From: Psychrobacter sp. I-STPA6b | GTDB taxonomy: Bacteria > Pseudomonadota > Gammaproteobacteria > Pseudomonadales > Moraxellaceae | Direction of reading: 5' to 3' | DNA length: 64,000 bases | Assembly (NCBI RefSeq): GCF_020662265.1 | Contig: NZ_VEWM01000080.1 | Location: 62,001 to 126,000 of the forward strand | Shown: piece after piece, positions 45,591 through 53,993 of the stretch | Position numbering within the stretch: position 1 is the stretch's first letter | Layout of the letters: each line of letters begins with the position of its first letter | The notes under the pieces: model-generated | Told to the model about the DNA's origin: nothing | Seen by the model: the letters and a program-made list of their open reading frames with translations, nothing else | Databases searched by the model: none | Program-made: the position numbers and the translations under genes

Positions 45591-47354
45591 ATGAGCAGCC
45601 CAGCACAAACAAATACTCAATCAGTAGCCGAACCTAAAATTACTCCAAAAAACCCTGCTTTTGACTTTAGAAAATATCGTCCTTTTGCGTTTGCACCAAA
45701 GCTGACAGACCGTACATGGCCAGATAAAACCATGACCAAAGCACCAATTTGGGCAAGTGTGGACTTACGAGATGGTAATCAGGCGTTAATTGACCCGATG
45801 ACCATTCCACAAAAAATGACCTTTTTTAAGCTATTACTTGAAGTAGGTTTTAAAGAAATTGAGATTGGTTTTCCCTCAGCAGCACAGGTTGAGTTTGATT
45901 TTACTCGCAAATTGATTGAAGAAAATCATGTGCCTGATGATGTGACATTACAGGTATTAGTACAAGCGCGTGAACATTTGATAGCCCGTACATTTGAGTC
46001 ATTAAAAGGCGCAAAACGAGCCATTGTCCATGTCTATAACTCTACCAGCCGTGTTCAACGAGAAAAAGTGTATGGTAAAAATTGTGATGAAATTAAGCAA
46101 ATCGCTATCGAAGGTGCAAAGCTAGTCAAACAATATGCCAGTCAATATCCAGAAACAGAGTGGGTATTCCAATATTCCCCAGAGAGCTTTAGCCAGACTG
46201 AGACAGATTATGCTGTCGAAGTGTGTGATGCGGTGATTGACGTCTGGCAACCACAGAATGGACAAGAGGTGATTATTAACCTACCTGCAACTGTAGAAGC
46301 ATCAACACCCAATATTTTTGCTGACCAAGTCGAGTATTTTTGCCGTCACCTAAAACAACGCGACCTCATTACTGTCAGCTTGCATACGCACAACGATAGA
46401 GGCTGTGCAGTTGCTGCTGCTGAGCTGGGGGTATTGGCAGGAGCGGACCGTATCGAGGGTACACTTTTAGGAAATGGTGAGCGTACAGGTAATATGGATA
46501 TCATCGTGATGGCGATGAATTTATATAGCCAAGGTATCGACCCCGAGCTTGATTTTAGTAATATGAGTGAGATTGCTCAGATAGTCGGTGAATGTAATAA
46601 CTTGCCATTACACCCACGTCACCCTTATGTGGGCGAGCTGGTATTCACTGCCTTTAGTGGCTCACATCAAGATGCCATCAAGAAATCTCTTGATTACAAT
46701 GAAAAACACCTTGCAGAAACCGAAAACTTCTGGGATGTTGCTTATTTGCCAATTGACCCTGCCCATGTTGGACGCACCTATCAAGATGTGGTTCGCATCA
46801 ACAGTCAATCTGGTAAAGGTGGTGTGGCATACATTCTACAGCGCCACTATGGCTTTAACTTACCTCGCTGGATGCAAATTGACTTTAGCCGAGTGGTACA
46901 AAACCAAGCCGAAGAAGTGGCACGTGAGCTAAAAACAGAAGAGCTTATTCAGACCTTTGAAGATACCTATTTGACTCAAACAGCCTTAAATCTACAAGAC
47001 TATAGTGTCAATAATAAAGGCGGTGAAGTTATGTTTACAGGTCAAGTTGAAATGAACGGTGATATCATTGACCTTGAGGGTAAAGGCAATGGACCACTTT
47101 CCTCATTTATTGATGCCTTGGCACAACATACCAATAAACGCTTACACATTGCCAACTATGCTGAACATGCCATCAGTCAAGCACATCACCTAGATGACGA
47201 CTTTGACAGTAGCAGTGATAAAACCAATGCCAATGCAGTTGCTTATATCCAGCTCAATGTTGATGGTGAAATTTATTCTGGCGTAGGTACATGCACCAGT
47301 ACTGTTTCTGCCATGCTAAAAGGTGCATTATCAGCATTGGCACAAACCTTATAG
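45591..47354 (+). CDS. leuA: 2-Isopropylmalate synthase (long, LeuA type 2)
   Basis: 587 residues. The N terminus with RTWPDKTMTKAPIWASVDLRDGNQALIDPM marks the long type 2 LeuA (Corynebacterium/Mycobacterium-like), as opposed to the ~520-residue E. coli form. LHTHNDRGCAVAAAELGVLAGADRIEG and LGNGERTGN hold the metal and substrate residues, and a C-terminal LeuA regulatory domain follows from ~residue 440. It commits 2-oxoisovalerate to leucine and should be inhibited by leucine. AAGGA precedes the ATG. Confidence 0.96.
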   Translation: MSSPAQTNTQSVAEPKITPKNPAFDFRKYRPFAFAPKLTDRTWPDKTMTKAPIWASVDLRDGNQALIDPMTIPQKMTFFKLLLEVGFKEIEIGFPSAAQVEFDFTRKLIEENHVPDDVTLQVLVQAREHLIARTFESLKGAKRAIVHVYNSTSRVQREKVYGKNCDEIKQIAIEGAKLVKQYASQYPETEWVFQYSPESFSQTETDYAVEVCDAVIDVWQPQNGQEVIINLPATVEASTPNIFADQVEYFCRHLKQRDLITVSLHTHNDRGCAVAAAELGVLAGADRIEGTLLGNGERTGNMDIIVMAMNLYSQGIDPELDFSNMSEIAQIVGECNNLPLHPRHPYVGELVFTAFSGSHQDAIKKSLDYNEKHLAETENFWDVAYLPIDPAHVGRTYQDVVRINSQSGKGGVAYILQRHYGFNLPRWMQIDFSRVVQNQAEEVARELKTEELIQTFEDTYLTQTALNLQDYSVNNKGGEVMFTGQVEMNGDIIDLEGKGNGPLSSFIDALAQHTNKRLHIANYAEHAISQAHHLDDDFDSSSDKTNANAVAYIQLNVDGEIYSGVGTCTSTVSAMLKGALSALAQTL

Positions 47355-47399
47355 CAACAAGGCATAAAGCTCAATAAATCGTTTTGTCCGTTATTCAAC

Positions 47400-47438
47400 C
47401 CTTGCTAACGACTTGTTAATTTGTTAGCAAGGATTTTT
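47400..47438 (+). terminator. Terminator after leuA
   Basis: CCTTGCTAAC, a 13-nt loop, GTTAGCAAGG, then ATTTTTCT. A 10-bp stem 46 nt after the leuA stop. Confidence 0.8.
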
Positions 47439-47458
47439 CTATATCATATTGCTAAATT

Positions 47459-47947
47459 CTAAGCTCGGCTAGCTAATGCCATTTCAATATCATTTTTCAA
47501 TGCTTCTGGCTTGGTTGTTGGTGCATAGCGGTCTATTACTTGTCCATCACGTCCAATCAAAAACTTCGTAAAATTCCACTTAATGGCATCCACTAATAAA
47601 CCACCTTTTTGCTGTTTTAGCCATACATAAATTGGGTGTGCATTATCACCATTAACGTCTATTTTCTCCATCATTGGAAAACTAACCCCATAGTTTTTTT
47701 GACAAAATTGACCAATTTCCTCATGACTCCCAGGGTCTTGATGACCAAATTGATTGCATGGAAAACCAATCACTACCAATCCACTGGCCTTATATTGATG
47801 ATATAACGCTTCCAATCCTGCAAATTGTGGTGTTAAACCACACTGACTGGCAGTATTAACAATCAATAAAACATCACCTTGATAATCACTGAAATTTATG
47901 GGATTGCCAGATAAATCTTGTGCGCTAAAATCATATATGCTACTCAT
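47459..47947 (-). CDS. Glutathione peroxidase (cysteine type, BtuE/Gpx family)
   Basis: 162 residues. NTASQCGLTPQF with the peroxidatic cysteine in place of selenocysteine, GFPCNQFGHQDPGS with the resolving cysteine, and KWNFTKFLI with the catalytic Trp/Asn. Such enzymes usually reduce hydroperoxides with thioredoxin. AAGGAG lies 5 nt before the ATG. It lies 69 bp upstream of... rather, downstream of msrB on the same strand, so both oxidative-damage genes are probably transcribed together. Confidence 0.94.
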   Translation of the reverse strand: MSSIYDFSAQDLSGNPINFSDYQGDVLLIVNTASQCGLTPQFAGLEALYHQYKASGLVVIGFPCNQFGHQDPGSHEEIGQFCQKNYGVSFPMMEKIDVNGDNAHPIYVWLKQQKGGLLVDAIKWNFTKFLIGRDGQVIDRYAPTTKPEALKNDIEMALASRA

Positions 47948-48016
47948 TGCTACTCCTTGATAGGAATTTATTTTGAGAGATAATTTTTTAAGAGATAGTT
48001 TCTATATTTGCTTAGG

Positions 48017-48442
48017 CTATTTATCAGATGTATCCAACTCAATCGCTACTGAGTTGATACAATAACGCATCCCTGTGGTCTCTTGTGGTCCATCTGGAAA
48101 TACATGCCCCAAATGCCCGCCACAGTTGCGACACGTTACCTCTGTTCTGTGCATACCAAGAGAGGTATCTAAATGCTCCTCTACCACACTATCATTAATA
48201 GTCTGATCAAAACTTGGCCAACCACAACCAGAATTGAACTTATTTTCAGAAGTAAATAACGTCACTCCACAGCCTTTACAGCGATAGACACCCTTGTCAT
48301 CATTATCGACATAAATACCAGAAAATGGACGCTCTGTACCCTTTTCTCGTAATATGTGATAACTCTCATCATCAAGGCGTTCTCGCCAATCTGACTCTGT
48401 AAGTTGGGCAATCTGGCTGGCTGATAACTGATTGTCTTGCAT
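48017..48442 (-). CDS. msrB: Peptide-methionine (R)-S-oxide reductase
   Basis: 141 residues. Two zinc-binding CxxC pairs (RCKGCG, CRNCGG), the substrate loop GCGWPSF and the catalytic cysteine in MRYCINSVAIEL. It repairs methionine-R-sulfoxide in proteins. AGGAG stands 5 nt before the ATG. It is followed on the same strand by glutathione peroxidase. Confidence 0.96.
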   Translation of the reverse strand: MQDNQLSASQIAQLTESDWRERLDDESYHILREKGTERPFSGIYVDNDDKGVYRCKGCGVTLFTSENKFNSGCGWPSFDQTINDSVVEEHLDTSLGMHRTEVTCRNCGGHLGHVFPDGPQETTGMRYCINSVAIELDTSDK

Positions 48443-48629
48443 CTTAGCTCCTAAAAATAAAGATTATAAACCGTTGATAAGGTTAAATACGTGGTAATAA
48501 TATCAGCATAAATCACTTCAAGATAGAAGTTAGGTTATTGAAATTGTAATAAATCCATCACTAAATAATAAACAATTATCTAATAAATACAAAGATACAG
48601 GCGCATCTATTCTTTGGTTTATCCTTCTT

Positions 48630-48700
48630 ATGCAAGATTTTCTTTCATTTATTAAGTATCAAAAATAATTTTTTCTATTTTTTGCAATAAAATCTTGCAT
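48630..48700. promoter_or_regulatory. Long inverted repeat, candidate operator of the HTH-aminotransferase gene
   Basis: ATGCAAGATTTT at 48630-48641 and its exact reverse complement AAAATCTTGCAT at 48689-48700, 47 bp apart. The right arm contains the proposed -35 box (TTGCAT). Two 12-bp half-sites flanking a promoter suit a DNA-looping or cooperative repressor. The rest of the 333-bp gap 48443-48775 is AT-rich without other signals. Confidence 0.6.
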
Positions 48701-48723
48701 GAAACAACATAAACTTGTATAAA
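48695..48723 (+). promoter_or_regulatory. Sigma-70 promoter of the HTH-aminotransferase gene
   Basis: TTGCAT, a 17-nt spacer, TATAAA, ending 52 nt before the ATG at 48776. The -35 lies within the right arm of the inverted repeat. Confidence 0.6.
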
Positions 48724-48775
48724 TAGTCTAATAATATTCAACATTCAACCAGTTAGATAAGAGAATGTCTCTATA

Positions 48776-50347
48776 ATGCAAAATCAAAACGAACAGCTTG
48801 AATATATTGAGCAGGGTAAACGACTGGCACAGCTTAGAAAAGCGCAAGGACTAACGGCTGAGCAATTGGCATCATGTATGACCAAAGCAGGCGCAAAAGT
48901 CAGTCGAGGTGCTATCTCAAACTGGGAGCGTGGCATTAATGGTATCGTCTCATCAAAACTGCCCACACTCGCCAAAATTCTGCACTGTAGTGAAGGCTAT
49001 CTATTACGTGGTGACACCAACACTTCCCCTTACCAAGATATCAATATTCCTGCTGATAGTAAGACAAATACCACTTCCGAACAATCACAATTTTATGGTA
49101 ATGCTATGCAAAACACCCACACCTTAAAAAAATCGAATAAACTTCAAAATGTCTGTTATGACATTCGTGGTCCTTTGCTAAGAACAGCAACAGAAATGGA
49201 AGCATCAGGTCACCGTATCATTAAGCTTAATGTCGGTAATCCTGCTCCTTTTGGCTTGCAAGCCCCTCAAGAAATTATTCGTGATGTCGCCATGAATCTC
49301 ACCAAAGCTGAGGGCTATTCAGATTCACAAGGCATCTTTTCAGCACGTAAAGCCATCTTGCAATATTACCAAGCCAAAGGGCTTTTATCTGCTGTTGATG
49401 TTCGTGATGTTTATCTGGGTAATGGCGTATCAGAACTGATTGTGATGACCATGCAAGCACTGATGAATGATGGTGATGAAGTGCTAATCCCCATGCCTGA
49501 TTATCCATTATGGACAGCATCAGCAAATTTAGCAGGTGGTACAGCCGTACATTATCGCTGTAATGAAGAAGATAATTGGCAACCTGATATCGCCGACATT
49601 AAAGCTAAAATCACTAATAAAACCAAAGGCATCGTGGTGATTAATCCCAATAATCCCACGGGTGCTTTGTATTCTGATGATAAATTGCGTGAAATCATTG
49701 CCATCGCCAAAGAGCATAATCTGGTTATCATGGCAGATGAAATCTACGACCGAGTGTTATACGATAATGTCACTCATACGCCGATGTGTACCTTGAGCGA
49801 TGAGGTGTTAATCTTATCTTATAATGGACTATCTAAATCACATCGTATTGCAGGCTTTCGGGCAGGTTGGATGATGCTATCGGGCAAAAAAGACCACGCC
49901 AGCGACTTTATTGAAGGGCTGGATATGCTTGCCTCGATGCGTCTATGTGCCAACGTCCCCGCACAATATGCCATTCAAACTGCCATGGGTGGCTACCAAA
50001 GTATGCAGGCACTGACTGCTGAGACAGGGCGACTATATAAACAACGTGAGATGGCAATTGAGCGTCTTAATGCCATTAAAGGTATCTCTTGTACCATGCC
50101 ACAAGGGGCATTTTACTGCTTCCCTAAGATAGACCTTGAGGTGTATCCTATCAAAGATGATATGCAGTTTATGATGGACTTATTAATCGAAGAAAAAGTG
50201 CTGATGGTACAAGGCACAGGCTTTAATTGGGATAAACCTGACCATTTCCGCGTGGTATTTTTGCCCAATTTGTTGGATTTAGAAGATGCGATGGACAGAT
50301 TGGATCGCTTCTTTGCCAAAAAACGGAAGGAGTTTGGCACGGAATAA
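48776..50347 (+). CDS. alaA: Alanine-type aminotransferase fused to an N-terminal XRE helix-turn-helix
   Basis: 523 residues. Residues ~10-80 form an XRE HTH domain (GKRLAQLRKAQGLTAEQLA, SRGAISNWERGINGI, LPTLAKILHCSEGYLLRG). A ~45-residue Ser/Thr/Asn-rich linker leads to a fold-type I aminotransferase closest to AlaA: LNVGNPAPFGLQAP, YSDSQGIFSARKAI, VINPNNPTGALYSD, MADEIYDRVLYD and the PLP lysine in SYNGLSKSHRIAGFRAGW. It is expected to make alanine from pyruvate and glutamate. The HTH suggests it also binds DNA, perhaps its own promoter. AlaA of E. coli (405 aa) has no HTH. Confidence 0.9.
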   Translation: MQNQNEQLEYIEQGKRLAQLRKAQGLTAEQLASCMTKAGAKVSRGAISNWERGINGIVSSKLPTLAKILHCSEGYLLRGDTNTSPYQDINIPADSKTNTTSEQSQFYGNAMQNTHTLKKSNKLQNVCYDIRGPLLRTATEMEASGHRIIKLNVGNPAPFGLQAPQEIIRDVAMNLTKAEGYSDSQGIFSARKAILQYYQAKGLLSAVDVRDVYLGNGVSELIVMTMQALMNDGDEVLIPMPDYPLWTASANLAGGTAVHYRCNEEDNWQPDIADIKAKITNKTKGIVVINPNNPTGALYSDDKLREIIAIAKEHNLVIMADEIYDRVLYDNVTHTPMCTLSDEVLILSYNGLSKSHRIAGFRAGWMMLSGKKDHASDFIEGLDMLASMRLCANVPAQYAIQTAMGGYQSMQALTAETGRLYKQREMAIERLNAIKGISCTMPQGAFYCFPKIDLEVYPIKDDMQFMMDLLIEEKVLMVQGTGFNWDKPDHFRVVFLPNLLDLEDAMDRLDRFFAKKRKEFGTE

Positions 50348-50387
50348 CTGACTTAAACAAACAACTTAGAAAAATCCCTTAAATAGG

Positions 50388-50422
50388 TTGAACCTTTGCT
50401 TAATGATTAAACAAAGGTTCAA
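50388..50422 (+). terminator. Stem-loop after the HTH-aminotransferase gene
   Basis: TTGAACCTTTG, a 13-nt loop, CAAAGGTTCAA. A perfect 11-bp stem 40 nt after the stop; no T-run follows, so it may be a weak or rho-assisted terminator. Confidence 0.45.
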
Positions 50423-50664
50423 TATATTCAATACAGCTCGTTAATAATAGCTAACTTAAGCAATTAATCACGCAATTTATTCAACTAATCTATAGGCTAA
50501 ATAGCACCTCAACAATGACTGTCTGACCACCAGTATTTTCTCGCCTTTCTTTTATCAATGTTAACAATATGTCTTAATCCTAAAATATTTCTTAACCTTA
50601 AAATATTATATACCCTAATAAATAAGAACAATTGTTGCATAAAAAAATTTAAAAACTTCTCCTA

Positions 50665-50689
50665 AACCTAGATAAATACATTCTAGGTT
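50665..50689. promoter_or_regulatory. Palindrome in the PP2C promoter region
   Basis: AACCTAGA-N9-TCTAGGTT, 7 nt before a TATAAT box at 50696-50701 and about 60 nt before the start. It overlaps where a -35 would lie, so repressor or activator binding is plausible, perhaps by the WYL protein encoded downstream. The remainder of the 405-bp gap (50348-50752) is very AT-rich and lacks other signals. Confidence 0.45.
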
Positions 50690-50752
50690 ATGCTATATAA
50701 TTGCGACCATTACTCTCCATAATATCTATCTAGAATGAAAAGGGAATATTCT

Positions 50753-51742
50753 ATGAATAACACACCGTCTAACAATACTAATAAACCTAATTATATTACT
50801 AGTACCTCTTCCCTACCCTCCACCAATAACAATCACTTTATTAAAAAAATACAAACCTGTGCCATCACCTTTCAAGGTAATGCCAGTAATGGATTACAAC
50901 AAGATGCCTTTTTCTTTTTAGATGATTGGTATCAAGAAACGCTAGGCATTATGCCAATACAAGACATTGACGGGCAGTTTTGCCTTGCGGTATCCGATGG
51001 CGTTGCCAGCTCAAACTATTCACAGCACTGTGCCAAAGCGGTAGTAAAAGCCATCGCCACTCTTTGGCAACAACAGCACAGCGTCAGCATTAACGACATT
51101 TATCAATGGATAAATAACCCCAAAAACATCTGCAAAAATGGCAAAAAACTTAACCCAAAATGGTTGGGTGCTTGTGCCACATTGGCTATGGTACAAGCCT
51201 ATCCCCTTATCCATAAAAGCAATCAAAATAATGACGATAATGAACAATTGCAACAAAGCTATGACATTACCATTACCCATATGGGTGACAGTCGGGTGTA
51301 TTTGCAACGGCTAGCAGACAATCAACTGACAAACAAACAAAACACAAATGGCTGGCGTTGGCTGACTCGTGACCATAACTTACTTAATGAACTGGTCGAA
51401 CAAAAAGCAAACGAGCAAGGCATAGCCGTTAACCCTAATGACTACAATAAAGATGGTATGGCAGGCAGTCTATATGGCTTAACCGAATGCTTTATGCTTG
51501 GCAGTTCTAATGAAGAAGACATTGATAATGAAGGTACACAGCAAACACTTAACATACAAGCAGGCGACTGTTTGCTGATTTGCACCGATGGTATTCATGA
51601 CCTTGTACCCTGCCAAGACTGGCAAAGCATTGATGCAAACACTGAGCTTGATACATGGCTTAAAGCCCTAAAAAAACAAGTCTATCACTCCAAAGGCAGA
51701 GCTTATGACAATGGTACTGCAATTGTAGTGCGGTTTTTATAA
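50753..51742 (+). CDS. PP2C-type (PPM) Ser/Thr protein phosphatase
   Basis: 329 residues of PPM fold. The metal-binding acids are conserved: GLQQDAFFF (motif 1), LAVSDGVASSNYSQ (motif 2, DG), THMGDSRVYL, LTRDHNLLNEL, LLICTDGIHDLV (motif 8) and YDNGTAIVVRF (motif 11), so it should be active. Motif 2 has DGVASS in place of DGxGG, as in bacterial stress-type PP2Cs. No membrane segment. The ATG at 50753 follows GGGA 8 nt upstream and is preferred over the ATG at 50735. No partner kinase is nearby. First gene of an accessory block, 92 nt before the WYL gene. Confidence 0.88.
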   Translation: MNNTPSNNTNKPNYITSTSSLPSTNNNHFIKKIQTCAITFQGNASNGLQQDAFFFLDDWYQETLGIMPIQDIDGQFCLAVSDGVASSNYSQHCAKAVVKAIATLWQQQHSVSINDIYQWINNPKNICKNGKKLNPKWLGACATLAMVQAYPLIHKSNQNNDDNEQLQQSYDITITHMGDSRVYLQRLADNQLTNKQNTNGWRWLTRDHNLLNELVEQKANEQGIAVNPNDYNKDGMAGSLYGLTECFMLGSSNEEDIDNEGTQQTLNIQAGDCLLICTDGIHDLVPCQDWQSIDANTELDTWLKALKKQVYHSKGRAYDNGTAIVVRFL

Positions 51743-51834
51743 ATTATAAATCTTCCCTCTTCATGTAAAACGTTAACTCAAAAATTTTATAGCGACTTAT
51801 AAAAATAGCCACTTGTAAAAAAGGATAACCAATC

Positions 51835-52929
51835 ATGAACATTGCAGAACTTCCCAAAACTGCCCGCTTATTTTGGCTGTATCAATACTTACCCAGAAAT
51901 GCTAGTCAAGCACAATCACTTACAGAAATTATGGAAGAATACAGCAAAAACGACCCAACAAATCCCTCAAAACGCAAAAACTTAGAAAATGACCTAAAAA
52001 GTCTATATTTGGCACTGAGTGAAATTAGCCACCAAGAGGCACTGTATCGAAAGCCTAGCTGGGACAATGATAACATCAATGGTAAAACTGCCTATTACCA
52101 TATCAATCCTGACTTTAGCCTAGATATTATCAATGATGAAACCCTATTTTTTTGGCAAATGCTTGCCAACTACACCACCGATTATTTACCCAAAACTTTA
52201 CAAAATACTCTTGAGCAAAAATTAATCAATATGCTAAAGAGTAATAAAAAATTCTCTGACAGTAAACTTGGACAGTGGCAACAGCACCTGATCACTCTAC
52301 CCAGTGTCATTCATGCCCCTACATTAGATAGCGAAGTTGTTGCCACCATTCATCAAGCATTGCTCAATCAACAAATCCTTGAAATCTACTCTTGCAACAA
52401 ATGGGAACAGCAAGGCAAAACCCGCATCATTTATCCGCATGGCTTGGTATTTATTGACAATATGATGTACCTGTCTGCCTTTAATCCCGCTGATGATCAC
52501 ATTGATGATGATGTCTTATTAGACCAGTACCGCAACTTTGCCATCTGTCGCATTCAATCCGCCCGTATTATTGATAAACCTATTCCAGATTGGGTCACTC
52601 GTGATGGACTATCACTAGAAAATCTTAAAAGATTTGGCAAATTAGAACCCACTGAAGACATTCAAATAAAACTGGTATTAAAGGTAGAGCATTATGCTTG
52701 CCAGCATCTTTATGAACGCCCCTTATCTACTGACCAAATCATCACCGATATAGATGATACCTATAAGCAAGTCACCGCCACTGTTGCCAATACCACTCGT
52801 TTGCAAGATTGGCTGGTGGGTATGTCGCAACGGGCAGTGGTGTTAGAGCCAAAGCATGTACGCGACACAGTTTATGCAAGGCTACAAGAGGCAATGGATT
52901 TGTATCAACAAACGGATGATAAAAAGTAG
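51835..52929 (+). CDS. WYL-domain transcriptional regulator
   Basis: 364 residues. An N-terminal winged-HTH-like region (residues ~1-75, with KNLENDLKSLYLAL) is followed by a WYL domain: LNQQILEIYSCNKW, RIIYPHGLVFIDNMMYLSAFN (the Trp-Tyr-Leu motif position reads MYL) and YRNFAICRIQSARII, then a WCX-type C-terminal extension (DWLVGMSQRAVVLEP). WYL proteins bind nucleic acid or nucleotide signals and often control defence genes (for example CapW and BrxR types). AAGGA stands before the ATG. Probably co-transcribed with PP2C. Confidence 0.88.
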   Translation: MNIAELPKTARLFWLYQYLPRNASQAQSLTEIMEEYSKNDPTNPSKRKNLENDLKSLYLALSEISHQEALYRKPSWDNDNINGKTAYYHINPDFSLDIINDETLFFWQMLANYTTDYLPKTLQNTLEQKLINMLKSNKKFSDSKLGQWQQHLITLPSVIHAPTLDSEVVATIHQALLNQQILEIYSCNKWEQQGKTRIIYPHGLVFIDNMMYLSAFNPADDHIDDDVLLDQYRNFAICRIQSARIIDKPIPDWVTRDGLSLENLKRFGKLEPTEDIQIKLVLKVEHYACQHLYERPLSTDQIITDIDDTYKQVTATVANTTRLQDWLVGMSQRAVVLEPKHVRDTVYARLQEAMDLYQQTDDKK

Positions 52930-53215
52930 CAAAATAAAAAAGTAAAAAATGGATTTATTTTGACAGCTAGAATATAGCTTTCTAGGTCATAAGATATAAT
53001 AATTCACAAGTTACGATGAGTAGCTAGCAAAGATTAAACAATGGATTATTTAACAGCTTATTGGATGCAATGATATGGTTATTAATATACACAATATTGT
53101 AATTATGATAACGACTATTTTAGTTAATTAATTTATTAGCAGGTTATTTTTAGTCAACTGATATTTTATCAAACTATTAATAAACCATTTACCATAAGCA
53201 AATAGGAGCAATATA

Positions 53216-53686
53216 ATGAAACTTGCTAAAGCCTTAATCATTCGTGGTGATTTGCAAAAAAAATTAAGCGACACCAAAAATATAATCCAAAAAAATTCGG
53301 TGGTTCATAAAGAAAGCAACCCCAACATTGACCCCAATGAAATGATTGTCAAAGCCAATCAAATCATTGATGAATTAGATAATCTAATGGAGCGAATTCA
53401 CCGCACCAATACCCTAGCAAAAACCAGCGATGGTAGAACCATGCTTAAGCTTCTTACTGAGCGTGACACCTTAAGAAATCGCCATAAACTACTGACCAGT
53501 ACCATTGAATCTACTACGAAATCTCACGATTCATTTTTTGGAGAAAGATACCATGACCTAGAAAATATAAAAGTAACCGTTCCTGTGGCTGACCTACAAA
53601 AACAAGCCGATGATATTTCTATGAAAATACGTCACCTTAATATCACAATCCAAGAAAATAACTGGCAAATTGACCTGCTAGATTAA
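53216..53686 (+). CDS. DIP1984-family coiled-coil protein
   Basis: 156 residues, mostly helical and heptad-like. MKLAKALIIRGDLQKKLSD and NQIIDELDNLMERIHRTN, RTMLKLLTERDTLRNRH, VPVADLQKQADDISMKIRHLNITIQENNW are typical of the DIP1984/septicolysin-like family, which has no settled function. No signal peptide. AGGAG lies 7 nt before the ATG. A 286-bp AT-rich gap without recognisable features separates it from the WYL gene. Confidence 0.85.
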   Translation: MKLAKALIIRGDLQKKLSDTKNIIQKNSVVHKESNPNIDPNEMIVKANQIIDELDNLMERIHRTNTLAKTSDGRTMLKLLTERDTLRNRHKLLTSTIESTTKSHDSFFGERYHDLENIKVTVPVADLQKQADDISMKIRHLNITIQENNWQIDLLD

Positions 53687-53837
53687 GGGCTAATATAAGC
53701 TGGATTTATAATATGACAATGATAATATAAACTGTATTTGCAATATATTTATTGCAAATGCTTAGTATAACCAGTTTGGAATCGACTGGGTGAGTGTCAA
53801 GTCCCCACCAAAAGCAGGGGGCAGAAAAGATACTGCT

Positions 53838-53918
53838 TTACTTTTTACGTGTTGCAGGGCGACCACCCCTTTTATCAATCAGCCCATCACACTTAACAAA
53901 TGACACCTTACCACTCAT
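53838..53918 (-). CDS. Possible 26-residue basic peptide
   Basis: ATG...TAA encodes MSGKVSFVKCDGLIDKRGGR followed by PATRKK. The RGGRP-type core and eight basic residues recall AT-hook-like DNA contacts. A GGTGG sequence stands about 10 nt before the ATG. It lies antisense in the 307-bp gap 53687-53993, which also has a small CCCC/GGGG stem (53804-53821) and otherwise nothing clear. It may be the remnant of a longer gene or a chance frame. Confidence 0.25.
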   Translation of the reverse strand: MSGKVSFVKCDGLIDKRGGRPATRKK

Positions 53919-53993
53919 AATTTAACCACCAGACACTGACAGTCGGTTTCTTTTTTAATCTCCACCCAAAAATACAACAAACAAGGAAAACCT

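Noticed and set aside
53804..53821. CRISPR-like or att-like CCCCACC...GGGGG motif
   Set aside because: It occurs once, and forms only a small hairpin; no repeat partner was found.
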